DNA from: Streptomyces sp. MNU76
Lineage (GTDB): Bacteria > Actinomycetota > Actinomycetes > Streptomycetales > Streptomycetaceae
Direction: 5' to 3'
DNA: 64,000 nt
Assembly (NCBI RefSeq): GCF_020982545.1
Contig: NZ_JAJKLK010000024.1
Span: 434,001 to 498,000, forward strand
The notes under the pieces are model-generated. The model searched no databases. It was not told the origin of the DNA and saw nothing but the letters and a program-made list of their open reading frames with translations. Positions 35,488-42,499 of the stretch are shown here, piece by piece. Position numbers and translations under genes: made by a program. Every line of letters starts with the position of its first letter. Position 1 is the first letter of the stretch.

Positions 35488-36375
35488 ATGACCACGCTCA
35501 TCGACGTCTACCCGAGCCGCCTCCCCCACGAGACCACGACCCCTCGCCAGGACCCGGTCGTCTGGTCGGAGCCCGGACACCCCGGCCCTCTCACCGCCGG
35601 CGCCCTGCACAGCTACGAGCAGGACGGCTTCCTCGCCGTCGACCAGCTCATCAGACCCGAGGAGGTCGCCCGGTACCGGGCCGAACTGGACCGGATGCTC
35701 CTGGATCCCGCGGTACGCGCCGACGAGCGCGCCATCATCGAACGGCGTTCCGGGGAGATCCGCTCCGTCTTCGAGATCCACCGCGTCAGCGAGGTCTTCG
35801 CCCGTCTCGTACGCGACGAGCGGGTCGTGGGCCGGGCCCGCCAGATCCTCGGCTCCGACGTCTACGTCCACCAGTCACGGATCAACGTCAAGCCCGGCTT
35901 CGGCGCGTCCGGCTTCTACTGGCACTCCGACTTCGAGACCTGGCACGCCGAGGACGGCCTGCCCAGGATGCGGACCGTCTCTGTGTCGATCGCGCTGACC
36001 CCCAACCTCGACACCAACGGCGGCCTCATGATCATGCCGGGCTCGCACCGCACCTTCCTGGGGTGTGCGGGTGAGACCCCCCGCGACAACTACAGGAAGT
36101 CGCTCCAGATGCAGGACGCAGGCACCCCGTCCGACGGCGCCCTGAGGGGACTGGCCGACGCGCACGGCATCCGTCTCTTCACGGGCCCGGCCGGCTCGGC
36201 GGTCTTCTTCGACTGCAACGCCATGCACGGGTCCGGGGACAACATCACGCCGTTCCCGCGCAGCAATGTGTTCATCGTCTTCAACAGCGTGGAGAACACC
36301 GCGGTCGAACCCTTCGCCGCCCCCGTCCGCAGGCCGGAGTTCATAGGGGCCCGCGACTTCACCCCCGTGAGGTAG
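35488..36375 (+). CDS. ectD: Ectoine 5-hydroxylase
   Basis: This 295-aa Fe(II)/2-oxoglutarate dioxygenase converts ectoine to 5-hydroxyectoine. It contains the EctD signature FYWHSDFETWHAEDGLPRM with the iron ligands His and Asp in HSD. The distal His lies in FFDCNAMHGSGDNITPFPRS, and the 2-oxoglutarate arginine is probably the one in PRS. The ATG at 35488 lies 4 bp after the ectC stop. It ends the ehu-ect locus and is followed by a strong hairpin terminator. Confidence 0.95.
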   Translation: MTTLIDVYPSRLPHETTTPRQDPVVWSEPGHPGPLTAGALHSYEQDGFLAVDQLIRPEEVARYRAELDRMLLDPAVRADERAIIERRSGEIRSVFEIHRVSEVFARLVRDERVVGRARQILGSDVYVHQSRINVKPGFGASGFYWHSDFETWHAEDGLPRMRTVSVSIALTPNLDTNGGLMIMPGSHRTFLGCAGETPRDNYRKSLQMQDAGTPSDGALRGLADAHGIRLFTGPAGSAVFFDCNAMHGSGDNITPFPRSNVFIVFNSVENTAVEPFAAPVRRPEFIGARDFTPVR

Positions 36376-36385
36376 GCAGTTGACC

Positions 36386-36419
36386 GGTTGTGTCCCGGTG
36401 ACGTCATCGGGGCACAACC
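36386..36419 (+). terminator. Terminator after ectD
   Basis: GGTTGTGTCCCG (36386-36397) pairs with CGGGGCACAACC (36408-36419), with one G-U pair, 10 bp after the ectD stop. Confidence 0.7.
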
Positions 36420-36638
36420 TCCGGCCGTGAGCGCGGCGCACCCGCTGTCGGCGGGCACCTGTCCGTTCGACGAAAGAACAAAAGGCCTTCGGCTCTGTTT
36501 GGCCCGCAGACGGCGGGGGACTCCGGGGTGCGCGAGACCGTCACCGCCGCGCGCGGCCGCCGACGCTGCTCCGTACGAGGGGCCTCGGCGGCCCGAGGGC
36601 TGCTCGCTGGCGTGGGGAAGTGGCGGTGCCGTCCCGTG

Positions 36639-36767
36639 GCTGAAATTCTGGGTGCCTGGGACGGGAAACGGGTGGCCGTGAAGGTCCCCGGGTACACACT
36701 TCAGCGGATCTTCGCCGTGGTACTGCTCGCGGTCGCGGCCTTCATGCTGATCGACGCGGTGCTGTGA
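36639..36767 (+). pseudogene. C-terminal scrap of a TauE/SafE-type permease
   Basis: The last 42 codons before the stop at 36767 encode KRVAVKVPGYTLQRIFAVVL and LAVAAFMLIDAVL. This looks like the final helix of TauE/SafE sulfite-exporter family proteins, which end with a VPxxxLQRxFAxVLLxVAxxML pattern. Upstream codons do not continue the family. An intact TauE/SafE gene occurs at 42500. This remnant marks the left edge of the sulfur island. Confidence 0.45.
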
Positions 36768-36785
36768 AGGCCGCGGCGAGCAACG

Positions 36786-37073
36786 TCAGGCCAGGGACAG
36801 GAACAGCTTCTCCAGGCGGGCGCGCATCGCCTCCGGGTCCTCGCCGTTCTTGCGTCCGGACTGCATGTCGGTCACGCACTGCTGCAGGCCCGTCGCGATG
36901 ATCGCGAAACCCGCCCGGTCCAGGGCGCGCGAGGCGGCGGCGAGCTGCGTGACGACGTCCTCGCAGTCACGGCCTTCCTCGATCATCCGGATCACGCCGG
37001 AGATCTGACCCTGCGCCCGCCTCAGCCGGTTCAGCACGGCCTTCAGGTCCGCACCCTCAAGTTCCAGTTCCAC
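36786..37073 (-). CDS. CstR-type persulfide-sensing repressor (CsoR/RcnR superfamily)
   Basis: This 95-aa all-helical regulator has NRLRRAQGQISGVIRMIEEG at the N-terminus. Cys37 (GRDCEDVV) and Cys66 (LQQCVTDM) are 29 residues apart, as in CstR. The His four residues before the second Cys that completes the Cu(I) site of CsoR is replaced by Gly62, which favours persulfide rather than copper sensing. GTG at 37073 has GAGGAG upstream; GTG at 37079 is possible. The palindrome at 37091-37106 overlaps its promoter, suggesting autorepression. It probably controls all eight ATACCC-N4-GGGTAT sites in this island. CstR action is established in Staphylococcus; here it is inferred. Confidence 0.85.
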   Translation of the reverse strand: MELELEGADLKAVLNRLRRAQGQISGVIRMIEEGRDCEDVVTQLAAASRALDRAGFAIIATGLQQCVTDMQSGRKNGEDPEAMRARLEKLFLSLA

Positions 37074-37090
37074 GATCACTCCTCGAAAAA

Positions 37091-37106
37091 TACCCCTAGG
37101 GGTACT
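37091..37106. promoter_or_regulatory. CstR-type operator O1
   Basis: ATACCCCTAGGGGTAC lies 18 bp upstream of the repressor start and 49 bp upstream of the divergent rhodanese remnant. It is probably the autoregulatory site. Confidence 0.75.
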
Positions 37107-37154
37107 GTACGTCCCGGTTCGGGACGGCGGCGATCATTAAGGATCACATCTGTC

Positions 37155-37253
37155 ATGACCGACACCCCCGCCCCTGTCGCTGTCGGCACCGAGCAGACCC
37201 GCACGCGGCTGCACGAGGTGACCGTCAACGACGTGCGCACACCTCACGGTCCG
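37155..37253 (+). pseudogene. N-terminal remnant of a rhodanese-domain gene
   Basis: Translation from the ATG at 37155 gives about 33 residues ending LHEVTVNDVRTP. That is the opening of a rhodanese fold, where xxVTVIDVRTPAEY is standard. Sequence then enters the thioredoxin terminator hairpin and the active-site Cys region is absent. With O1 upstream this was presumably a divergent, CstR-controlled sulfurtransferase gene removed by deletion. Confidence 0.6.
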
Positions 37254-37282
37254 GGGCACCCGCACAGGCGCCGCGGGTGCCC
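37254..37282 (-). terminator. Terminator after thioredoxin gene
   Basis: GGGCACCCGC (37254-37263) pairs with GCGGGTGCCC (37273-37282) around a 9-nt loop, directly beyond the thioredoxin stop at 37289 on the minus strand. Confidence 0.65.
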
Positions 37283-37288
37283 AAGCGC

Positions 37289-37660
37289 TCAGGTCGCTTC
37301 CGCCGGGCCCGCGGCGGCTTTCTGCCGCACGTCCGCCATGTCGACGGCCCGGATCTTCCCGATGAGTTCCTCCAGCGCCTGCGGTGGCAGCGCGCCCGGC
37401 TGCGAGTACAGGACGGTCCGCTCGCGGACGGCCATCAGCGTGGGGATGGACGAGATCTGAAAGGCTCCCGCCAGTTCGGGCTGTGCCTCGGTGTCGACCT
37501 TGCCGAAGACGATGTCCGGGTGGCGCTCGGACGCCTTCTCGTACACGGGGCCGAACATGCGGCACGGTCCGCACCAGGCGGCCCAGAAGTCGATCAGCAG
37601 GATGTCGGAGCCGGTGACGGTCTCCTCGAAGTTGTCCTTGGTCAGTTCGACAGTCGGCAT
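37289..37660 (-). CDS. trxA: Thioredoxin
   Basis: This 123-aa thioredoxin carries LLIDFWAAWCGPCRMFGPVY with the redox pair Cys30-Cys33, the cis-proline in SSIPTLMAVRE and a normal C-terminal helix. In this setting it may reduce protein persulfides or regenerate sulfurtransferases. Operator O2 is centred about 28 bp upstream of the start, so expression should follow persulfide stress. The ATG at 37660 has GAGAGGGAACCTC upstream. It is monocistronic with its own terminator. Confidence 0.92.
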   Translation of the reverse strand: MPTVELTKDNFEETVTGSDILLIDFWAAWCGPCRMFGPVYEKASERHPDIVFGKVDTEAQPELAGAFQISSIPTLMAVRERTVLYSQPGALPPQALEELIGKIRAVDMADVRQKAAAGPAEAT

Positions 37661-38174
37661 GAGGTTCCCTCTCCTCTCATATACCCGGTGGGGTATTTTC
37701 GTCTGCTTGGTTCAACCGGTACCGGTGCGGTTTTGTTCCAGGCGGACGGGCGGCAGCGGGAACAGCGCACGCGCTCGAAGTCGGCCGGCGGCCCGGTGGG
37801 GCCGTCGTCCAGGTGGTCGGGACCGGCCGCCGGCACCGCACGGGCACGGGCGAGTTGGCCGGCCGGTGCCGCCTCACCCAGCCGACGGTGTCGGACGGCC
37901 GGGGCGGTGATCCGGCCGTCGGTGCCGAAGCGCACGTCGGTCAGGCGCAGTGGGGGTTGGGCGGGGCCGCTGTGGTGGCGCCACTGTCCGGTGTGCGCAT
38001 CGAAGCGGTAGTCGGGAAGCAGTCGGTGGCCGTGTGTGGCGATCAGCTCGACGGCGTCGATGAGGTAGTCGCGGACGCGTAGTCCCAGAAGGACGGCGCG
38101 CCGTACGCATGCAGCAGGCACGCGACGCGGTGCGGGCGGTTCGTGCCGAGAGTCTGCGGTGTGCTGCCGGTCAT
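37642..38174 (-). pseudogene. Frameshifted remnant, perhaps aminotransferase class V C-terminus
   Basis: From the ATG at 38174 one frame reads TNRPHRVACLLHAYGAPSFWDY, then shifts near 38075 into VRDYLIDAVELIATHGHRLL, then PDYRFDAHTGQWRHHSGPAQ and PPLRLTDVRFGTDG. The second part resembles the C-terminal domain of some actinobacterial class V aminotransferases, but I hold this loosely. The frame then runs through operator O2 into the thioredoxin gene, so the true 3' end is also lost. Operator O3 lies 127 bp upstream. Confidence 0.4.
37681..37696. promoter_or_regulatory. CstR-type operator O2
   Basis: ATACCCGGTGGGGTAT is placed 20 bp before the thioredoxin start, overlapping the expected promoter. 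Confidence 0.75.
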
Positions 38175-38300
38175 GGCCGAGCCCTTCTCGCTGGTGTCGG
38201 CTGTTCCGGATTCCAGTCGACCGCCGAGTGCGGGGCGGGGTGAGGGGCCGACGGGATGCGGCGGGGGCCGCTCGGCCCTCGTGCCTGACTTCGCGGCCAT

Positions 38301-38316
38301 ATACCCTGCGGGGTAT
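38301..38316. promoter_or_regulatory. CstR-type operator O3
   Basis: ATACCCTGCGGGGTAT faces the frameshifted minus-strand remnant and lies 60 bp from O4, in the divergent region before the sulfide:quinone reductase gene. Confidence 0.7.
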
Positions 38317-38375
38317 TTTATCGGGGCGTTCACGGCGGGCAAATGAGTCCTGAGGCCAGTGAGCCCGACGAAGAC

Positions 38376-38391
38376 ATACCCGGGTGGGTAC
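38376..38391. promoter_or_regulatory. CstR-type operator O4
   Basis: ATACCCGGGTGGGTAC lies 58 bp upstream of the sulfide:quinone reductase ATG at 38449. Confidence 0.7.
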
Positions 38392-38448
38392 TCGGCTGGG
38401 GACCAGCGGCCCATGCCTCGCCCTCACTTGCCGCATGACAGTGGGGGC

Positions 38449-39690
38449 ATGGGCAAACACATCGTGATCCTCGGAAGCGGCACCGCCGGCACCATGACGG
38501 CCAACCGCCTGCAACGCACGTACGACGAGCGGGATTTCCGGATCACGGTCGTCGACCGGGACGACGACCACGTCTACCAGCCCGGACTGCTGTTCGTCCC
38601 CTTCGGGCTGGCCCAGCCGCATCACCTCGTCCGCTCCCGTCCGCGGCAGCTGAACACCGCCGTCGACTACAAGCAGGCCCGCATCGAGCGGGTCGACCTG
38701 GACGCGCGGACAGTGCACCTGGCCGATGGCATCCGGCTGTCCTACGACGTCCTCGTGGTCGCCACCGGAGCCCGGCTGTTGCCGGAGGAGACCGAGGGAC
38801 TGACCGGGCCCGGCTGGGGCGAGAAGGTCTTCACCTTCTATGACCTGCCTGGCGCCGTCGGTCTGCACCATGCGCTCGAGCGCTTCGACGGCGGCCGGAT
38901 CGTGATCGACGTGGCCGACCTGCCGCTCAAGTGCCCGGTCGCACCACTGGAGTTCGCGTTCCTCGCCGACTGGTATTTCCAGCGACTCGGCATCCGTGAC
39001 CGGGTCGCGCTGACGTACGCCACGCCGCTCGACGGCGCGTTCACCAAGCCGGTCGCCGCGAAGGCGCTGGGCGGGCTGCTGAAGGAGAAGGGCATCGAGC
39101 TGGTCACCGAGTTCACGCTCGGCGAGGTCGACGGCGAAGGGGGCCGGCTCGTGTCGTACGACGAACGGGAGGTGCCCTTCGACCTGGCGGTCGTCGTCCC
39201 ACTGCACGGCGGTGCCGAGTACGTCGGACGCTCCGAGGGACTGGGCGACGAGCTGGACTTCGTACCAGTCGACCCGCACACCCTCCAACACCCCGACCAC
39301 CCCGAGGTGTTCGCGATCGGTGACGCGGCCGGTCTGCCGGCCTCCAAGGCCGGGTCGGTGGCCCACTTCGAGGGCGAGGTACTGGTGCACAACATCGGCC
39401 GCTTCCTGGCCGGACAGCCGCTGGACGCCTCCTTCGACGGGCACGCCAACTGCTTCGTAGAGACGGGCTTCCACAAGGCCCTGCTCATCGACTTCAACTA
39501 CGACACCGAACCGCTGCCCGGCCACTTCCCGGCCACCGTCGGCCTGCCGCTGCTCAAGGAGTCGCACGCCAACCACCTCGGCAAGCTCGCCTTCGAGTGG
39601 CTGTACTGGCACAGCCTGCTGCCCGGCCGGGAGTTGCCCGGCATCGGCTCGGCCATGCCCGAGCACGGCAAGCACCACACCCACGCCTGA
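38449..39690 (+). CDS. sqr: Sulfide:quinone oxidoreductase, first type
   Basis: This 413-aa FAD flavoprotein has the dinucleotide fold HIVILGSGTAGTMTANRL at the N-terminus and the second FAD motif VFAIGDAAGLPASKAGS. Exactly two cysteines are present, Cys162 (PLKCPVAP) and Cys335 (HANCFVETG), the expected redox pair that forms the bridging polysulfide. The enzyme would oxidise sulfide at the membrane, passing electrons to quinone and sulfur to an acceptor. The ATG at 38449 follows GTGGGGGC. It leads an operon with a DsrC/TusE-like and a DsrE-like gene, under operator O4. It differs clearly from the SQR at 45599. Confidence 0.88.
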   Translation: MGKHIVILGSGTAGTMTANRLQRTYDERDFRITVVDRDDDHVYQPGLLFVPFGLAQPHHLVRSRPRQLNTAVDYKQARIERVDLDARTVHLADGIRLSYDVLVVATGARLLPEETEGLTGPGWGEKVFTFYDLPGAVGLHHALERFDGGRIVIDVADLPLKCPVAPLEFAFLADWYFQRLGIRDRVALTYATPLDGAFTKPVAAKALGGLLKEKGIELVTEFTLGEVDGEGGRLVSYDEREVPFDLAVVVPLHGGAEYVGRSEGLGDELDFVPVDPHTLQHPDHPEVFAIGDAAGLPASKAGSVAHFEGEVLVHNIGRFLAGQPLDASFDGHANCFVETGFHKALLIDFNYDTEPLPGHFPATVGLPLLKESHANHLGKLAFEWLYWHSLLPGRELPGIGSAMPEHGKHHTHA

Positions 39691-39707
39691 ACCGAAGGAG
39701 CACCGCC

Positions 39708-40025
39708 ATGCCCACCGCCACCTACGACGGCACCCCCGTCCCGGTCGACGAGGAAGGCTTCTTCACCGAGCCCGACCGGTGGACCGAGCCCATGGCCGAA
39801 CAGATCGCCAAGGAACTCGGTATCGACACCCTGACCGACCGGCACTGGATCGTCATCCGCTTCATGCGCGCCCAGTACGCGGCCAAGGGCACTGGCCCCA
39901 CCGTGCGGGTGCTGGGCAAGACCTCCGGCGTCGGCGTCAAGGAGCTCTACCAGCTCTTCCCCAAGGGCCCGGCGAAGACGGCCGCGAAGATCGCCGGCAT
40001 TCCCAAGCCCCGCGGCTGCATCTGA
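39708..40025 (+). CDS. DsrC/TusE-family sulfur-relay protein
   Basis: This 105-aa protein has the family layout: DEEGFFTEPDRWTEPMAEQI, RHWIVIRFMRAQYAAKGTGP, VKELYQLFPKGPAKTAAKIA and the flexible tail GIPKPRGCI. The penultimate-type Cys104 is the conserved sulfur-carrying CysA. The second cysteine of true DsrC, about ten residues earlier, is absent, as in TusE-like proteins. It sits 17 bp after the SQR gene with a GAAGGAG ribosome-binding site. No dsrAB or tusBCD genes are visible, so it probably carries persulfide for SQR or the adjacent DsrE-like protein. Confidence 0.85.
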   Translation: MPTATYDGTPVPVDEEGFFTEPDRWTEPMAEQIAKELGIDTLTDRHWIVIRFMRAQYAAKGTGPTVRVLGKTSGVGVKELYQLFPKGPAKTAAKIAGIPKPRGCI

Positions 40026-40055
40026 TACGCCTGATACGAAGGAGTGCGTGCCGTC

Positions 40056-40529
40056 ATGGCCGACACCGCAACGATCGACAAGGTCTCCATCATCGTCTCC
40101 AAGGGATCCCTGGAAGGGATCTACCCGGCCCTGATCATGGCCAACGGCGCCCGCGCCGAGGGAATCGAGGCCGACCTGTTCTTCACCTTCTTCGGCCTGG
40201 ACGCCATCACGAAGAAGCGTTGGGAGCACATCAAGCTCGCGACCGTGGGCAACCCCGGCCTCCACCTGCCGACCTTGCTGGGCGGCATGCCGGGTGTCCC
40301 CGACCTGGTCACCCGCTACATGGAACGCAAGATGGACAAGCTCGACATCCCGCCGATCCCCGAGTTCATCGAGATGATCGCCGACACCGGCGCCGGCATC
40401 TACGCCTGCAAGGCGTCCGTCGACCTCTTCGAACTCGGCAAGGACGACCTGGTCGAGCAGGTCCAGGGCATCATCACGGTCGGTGAGTTCTACGAGCACG
40501 CGGCCGGCGGCCAGATCATCTACACCTGA
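40056..40529 (+). CDS. DsrE/DsrF/DrsH-like sulfur-carrier protein
   Basis: This 157-aa protein has the DsrE fold: KVSIIVSKGSLEGIYPALIM, ADLFFTFFGLDAI, PPIPEFIEMIADTGAGIYAC and the Cys in IYACKASVDLF as the probable persulfide site. It belongs to the peroxiredoxin-like DsrEFH group often called DrsE2/DsrE-like, found next to rhodanese and TusA genes in sulfur oxidisers. It is the third gene of the SQR operon. A truncated PIG-L gene starts one base after its stop. Confidence 0.85.
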   Translation: MADTATIDKVSIIVSKGSLEGIYPALIMANGARAEGIEADLFFTFFGLDAITKKRWEHIKLATVGNPGLHLPTLLGGMPGVPDLVTRYMERKMDKLDIPPIPEFIEMIADTGAGIYACKASVDLFELGKDDLVEQVQGIITVGEFYEHAAGGQIIYT

Positions 40530-40530
40530 G

Positions 40531-40717
40531 ATGGCCGGCAGCGCAGATGCCGGGCACGGCCTGCCGGACGGGATGTGGCGCGTGCTGGCGGTGGTCGCCC
40601 ATCCCGACGACGAGTCGTTCGGCCTGGGCGGCCTGCTCGCCCTGCTGTCCGGCTCCGGTGTGCCCACGCCCGTGCTCTGCTTCACCCATGGTGAGTCGTC
40701 CACGCTGCACGGCCGAC
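40531..40717 (+). pseudogene. PIG-L deacetylase, N-terminal fragment
   Basis: The frame begins one base after the DsrE-like stop. It reads RVLAVVAHPDDESFGLGGLL and LCFTHGESSTLHG, the zinc-binding AHPDDE motif of PIG-L/LmbE deacetylases, including mycothiol-type enzymes. Similarity ends at about residue 62, where the sequence joins a minus-strand gene. The distal His ligand and most of the enzyme are missing. A mycothiol or bacillithiol-type role beside persulfide genes would have made sense, but this copy cannot work. Confidence 0.7.
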
Positions 40718-40982
40718 CGGGCTCGGTGCCGCGCTCGGCCAGGTCGGCGTGCAGGAGGAGCAGGCGGGCCAGGTCACGTGCCTCGTCTGCGGTGAGTGCC
40801 GCCCACGCACCCGGTTCGCCGCCCTGGTCGCGGCCCACGTCGAGGGCGACCCGGCTGATGGGCCGCTCCGCGGGTGCGAGCCGCAGACACCGCACGGCGA
40901 TCCTGCGCCCGCAGCCGGTCACGAGGCGGCTGTCCTCGTTCGTCGGGGGCCGGTCACGTCCTGCCGTCGCCATCGTCCTCAC
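40718..40982 (-). pseudogene. 3'-truncated small protein gene facing operator O5
   Basis: From the ATG at 40982 the frame reads DSRLVTGCGRRIAVRCLRLA, then PAERPISRVALDVG and LTADEARDLARLLLLHADLA, then enters the PIG-L fragment without its own stop. The pattern is like short streptomycete proteins of unknown function with a DEARxLAxLLLxHA helix. The junction near 40717 has cut both genes at once. Operator O5 lies 53 bp upstream. Confidence 0.45.
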
Positions 40983-41034
40983 GCTCCTCGGCCGGGTTGG
41001 TGGCAGTCCCCAGCGGGTGTCGACTGCGATTTGA

Positions 41035-41050
41035 ATACCCCGAGGGGTAT
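41035..41050. promoter_or_regulatory. CstR-type operator O5
   Basis: ATACCCCGAGGGGTAT is a perfect palindrome. The only gene it can now control is the truncated minus-strand frame starting at 40982. Confidence 0.7.
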
Positions 41051-41091
41051 AAGTGGCAGCGTTTCGCGGCGCCGTATTGTTCCCCCCGGGG

Positions 41092-41697
41092 TCATCGCCG
41101 TACGGCGTGGACGAGCGTGTCGAGGGCCGTGTGGCTGTTGCCCTCGGCGTCGGTCACCGGCCGGGTGACCGTCTCGGCTCGCAGGATGTCGGCGTAAGGC
41201 CGCCACAGGTCGGCGACCTGCTCGGCGGTGTACAGCACGCGCGGATCCTGCGGGCCGCCGTATCCGCGCTCGGGGTTGGCCGCGTGATGGCCGACGAGCA
41301 GCAGGGTCCCGCCCTCACGCACGGCGGTGGCGGCCCGGGGCAGTACCTCGGTCATCTCCGGCCAGGGCAGGTGCAGATATGCGATCAGGGCCAGGTCGTA
41401 TGTCGCCTCCGAGGCCGTCCGATGCGTGAGATCGGCGTGGACGGTACGCAGCCGCACACCCCGTTCGGCGGCCAGCCGCTCGGCCTTCTCCAGCGCTACG
41501 GCGGAGAAGTCGACGGCGTCCACCTCCCAGCCGCGCTCCGCGAGCCAGACGGCGTTGCGTCCTTCTCCGGCGGCGAGGTCCACCGCTCGCCCGGACGGTT
41601 CCAGACCGGCCAGCTCCTGCTCGACGAAGCGGTTGGGCTCGGCCCTCCAGACCAGTTCGCTGCCGCGGTACCGCTCGTCCCAGCCCGCTGCGTCCAT
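41092..41697 (-). CDS. Class I SAM methyltransferase (TehB/Tellurite-type)
   Basis: This 201-aa methyltransferase opens with WDERYRGSELVWRAEPNRFV and has the SAM loop AVDLAAGEGRNAVWLAERGW, the acidic VDAVDFSA and LALIAYLHLPW. This short type groups with TehB-like/thiol or metalloid methyltransferases. The ATG at 41697 has GAGG eight bases upstream; a GTG at 41706 is also possible. It is the last gene of the minus-strand operon that contains the cysteine-poor CstR paralogue. A substrate such as a sulfur or metalloid compound is only a guess. Confidence 0.82.
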   Translation of the reverse strand: MDAAGWDERYRGSELVWRAEPNRFVEQELAGLEPSGRAVDLAAGEGRNAVWLAERGWEVDAVDFSAVALEKAERLAAERGVRLRTVHADLTHRTASEATYDLALIAYLHLPWPEMTEVLPRAATAVREGGTLLLVGHHAANPERGYGGPQDPRVLYTAEQVADLWRPYADILRAETVTRPVTDAEGNSHTALDTLVHAVRR

Positions 41698-41707
41698 CGT
41701 GTGCACC

Positions 41708-41875
41708 TCACTCTTGCGTGTGGGTTGAATACTCGCTGATGCTGCCGCCGTCGTCCTGGTCCTCTGGATCGTCCCCGGCGAGCAGATACGGGTAAGGGCA
41801 GGTGGCGGGGTCCGGGGCGATGCAGGCGTTGCAGGGGCGGGCCCGGTCGAGAACGCACTTCGGGGTCGGTCTCAT
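41708..41875 (-). CDS. Small four-cysteine protein
   Basis: This 55-aa protein is too short for routine gene calling but well framed. The ATG overlaps the stop of the next upstream gene (ATGA) and its stop is one base before the GTG/ATG of the methyltransferase. Its cysteines are KC (7), C15-N-A-C18 and C26 in ATCPYPYLL, a plausible Zn or Fe-S site, followed by an acidic tail. No family was recognised. Operon position suggests a role with its neighbours. Confidence 0.6.
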   Translation of the reverse strand: MRPTPKCVLDRARPCNACIAPDPATCPYPYLLAGDDPEDQDDGGSISEYSTHTQE

Positions 41876-42177
41876 GGCTCACCGTCTGCCTCACCGCGGG
41901 TGGGGAGGCGGCGGGACAACTGTTCCGCGGCGCGTTTGAAGGCCAGAACCGGAACGCAGTGCCGTACGCGGGCGTCGGCGAAGCACGCGAACGCCTCCGC
42001 CGTCGCCGTCGTCAGTGTCTCGGACGGGATGCCCGGGAAACGGCGTCTGAGCCGCGCCCGGACGTCCTCACGGGCGCGCTGCTCCGCTGCTGGTGTCGGT
42101 GGGCCGCCCGGTCGGGTGTCGAGGCAGTGGCTGCCCGGCCGGCCGGGCCAGTCGGTGATGTTGGCGCGGGAGATCAC
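41872..42177 (-). CDS. Three-helix bundle dimerisation-domain protein
   Basis: This 101-aa protein from the GTG at 42177 has a core EDVRARLRRRFPGIPSETLT, ATAEAFACFADARVRHCVPV and LAFKRAAEQLSRRL. That matches the actinobacterial three-helix-bundle family, in which RxRLxxRFPxxPxxTV leads and a VRDFVPxLVxRxA helix follows. Two cysteines (AFACFAD, RHCVPV) lie in helices two and three. Its function is unknown. It sits 35 bp after the CstR paralogue in the same operon. Confidence 0.65.
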   Translation of the reverse strand: MISRANITDWPGRPGSHCLDTRPGGPPTPAAEQRAREDVRARLRRRFPGIPSETLTTATAEAFACFADARVRHCVPVLAFKRAAEQLSRRLPTRGEADGEP

Positions 42178-42211
42178 CTTGCACCCCCGGGAATGGGTTA
42201 CGGGGTTCTGT

Positions 42212-42481
42212 TCAGGAGGGTGTCAGGAACAGATTCTCCAGTTCTGCCTCACTCAGCGGCGGGACGTGCCCCCGCTGTCGTTCGGTGAGGCACTGGCGAA
42301 TGCCGTCCGCGACTGTCTTGAAGCCGGCCCGGTCCAGGGCGTGGGAGACCACGGCCAGCCGGGTGACGACGTCCTTGCGGTCGCGCTCCGCCTCGATCAT
42401 GGCGATGACCGCGGCCAGCTGTCCCTGGGCCCGCCGCAGCCGAACGAGCGCCTCGGCCCACGAGTCCGTTTTCTCGTCCAT
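42212..42481 (-). CDS. CsoR/CstR-family paralogue lacking the first sensing cysteine
   Basis: This 89-aa protein has LVRLRRAQGQLAAVIAMIEA and aligns along its length with the repressor at 36786. The first conserved Cys is replaced by Arg35 (ERDRKDVV) while the second is kept as Cys64 (IRQCLTER). Without the pair it cannot form the di- or tetrasulfide crosslink used by CstR, nor a Cu(I) site. It could be constitutive, a single-thiol sensor, or a heteromer partner. The ATG at 42481 follows AGGAGGTG. It lies between the TauE/SafE gene and the small operon genes. Confidence 0.82.
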   Translation of the reverse strand: MDEKTDSWAEALVRLRRAQGQLAAVIAMIEAERDRKDVVTRLAVVSHALDRAGFKTVADGIRQCLTERQRGHVPPLSEAELENLFLTPS

Positions 42482-42499
42482 GGCTTTCACCTCCTGTCC

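Noticed and set aside
36786..37073. Copper-sensing CsoR
   Set aside because: The Cu(I) site needs a His four residues before the second Cys. Here that residue is Gly62, and the neighbours are sulfur genes, so CstR is the better fit.
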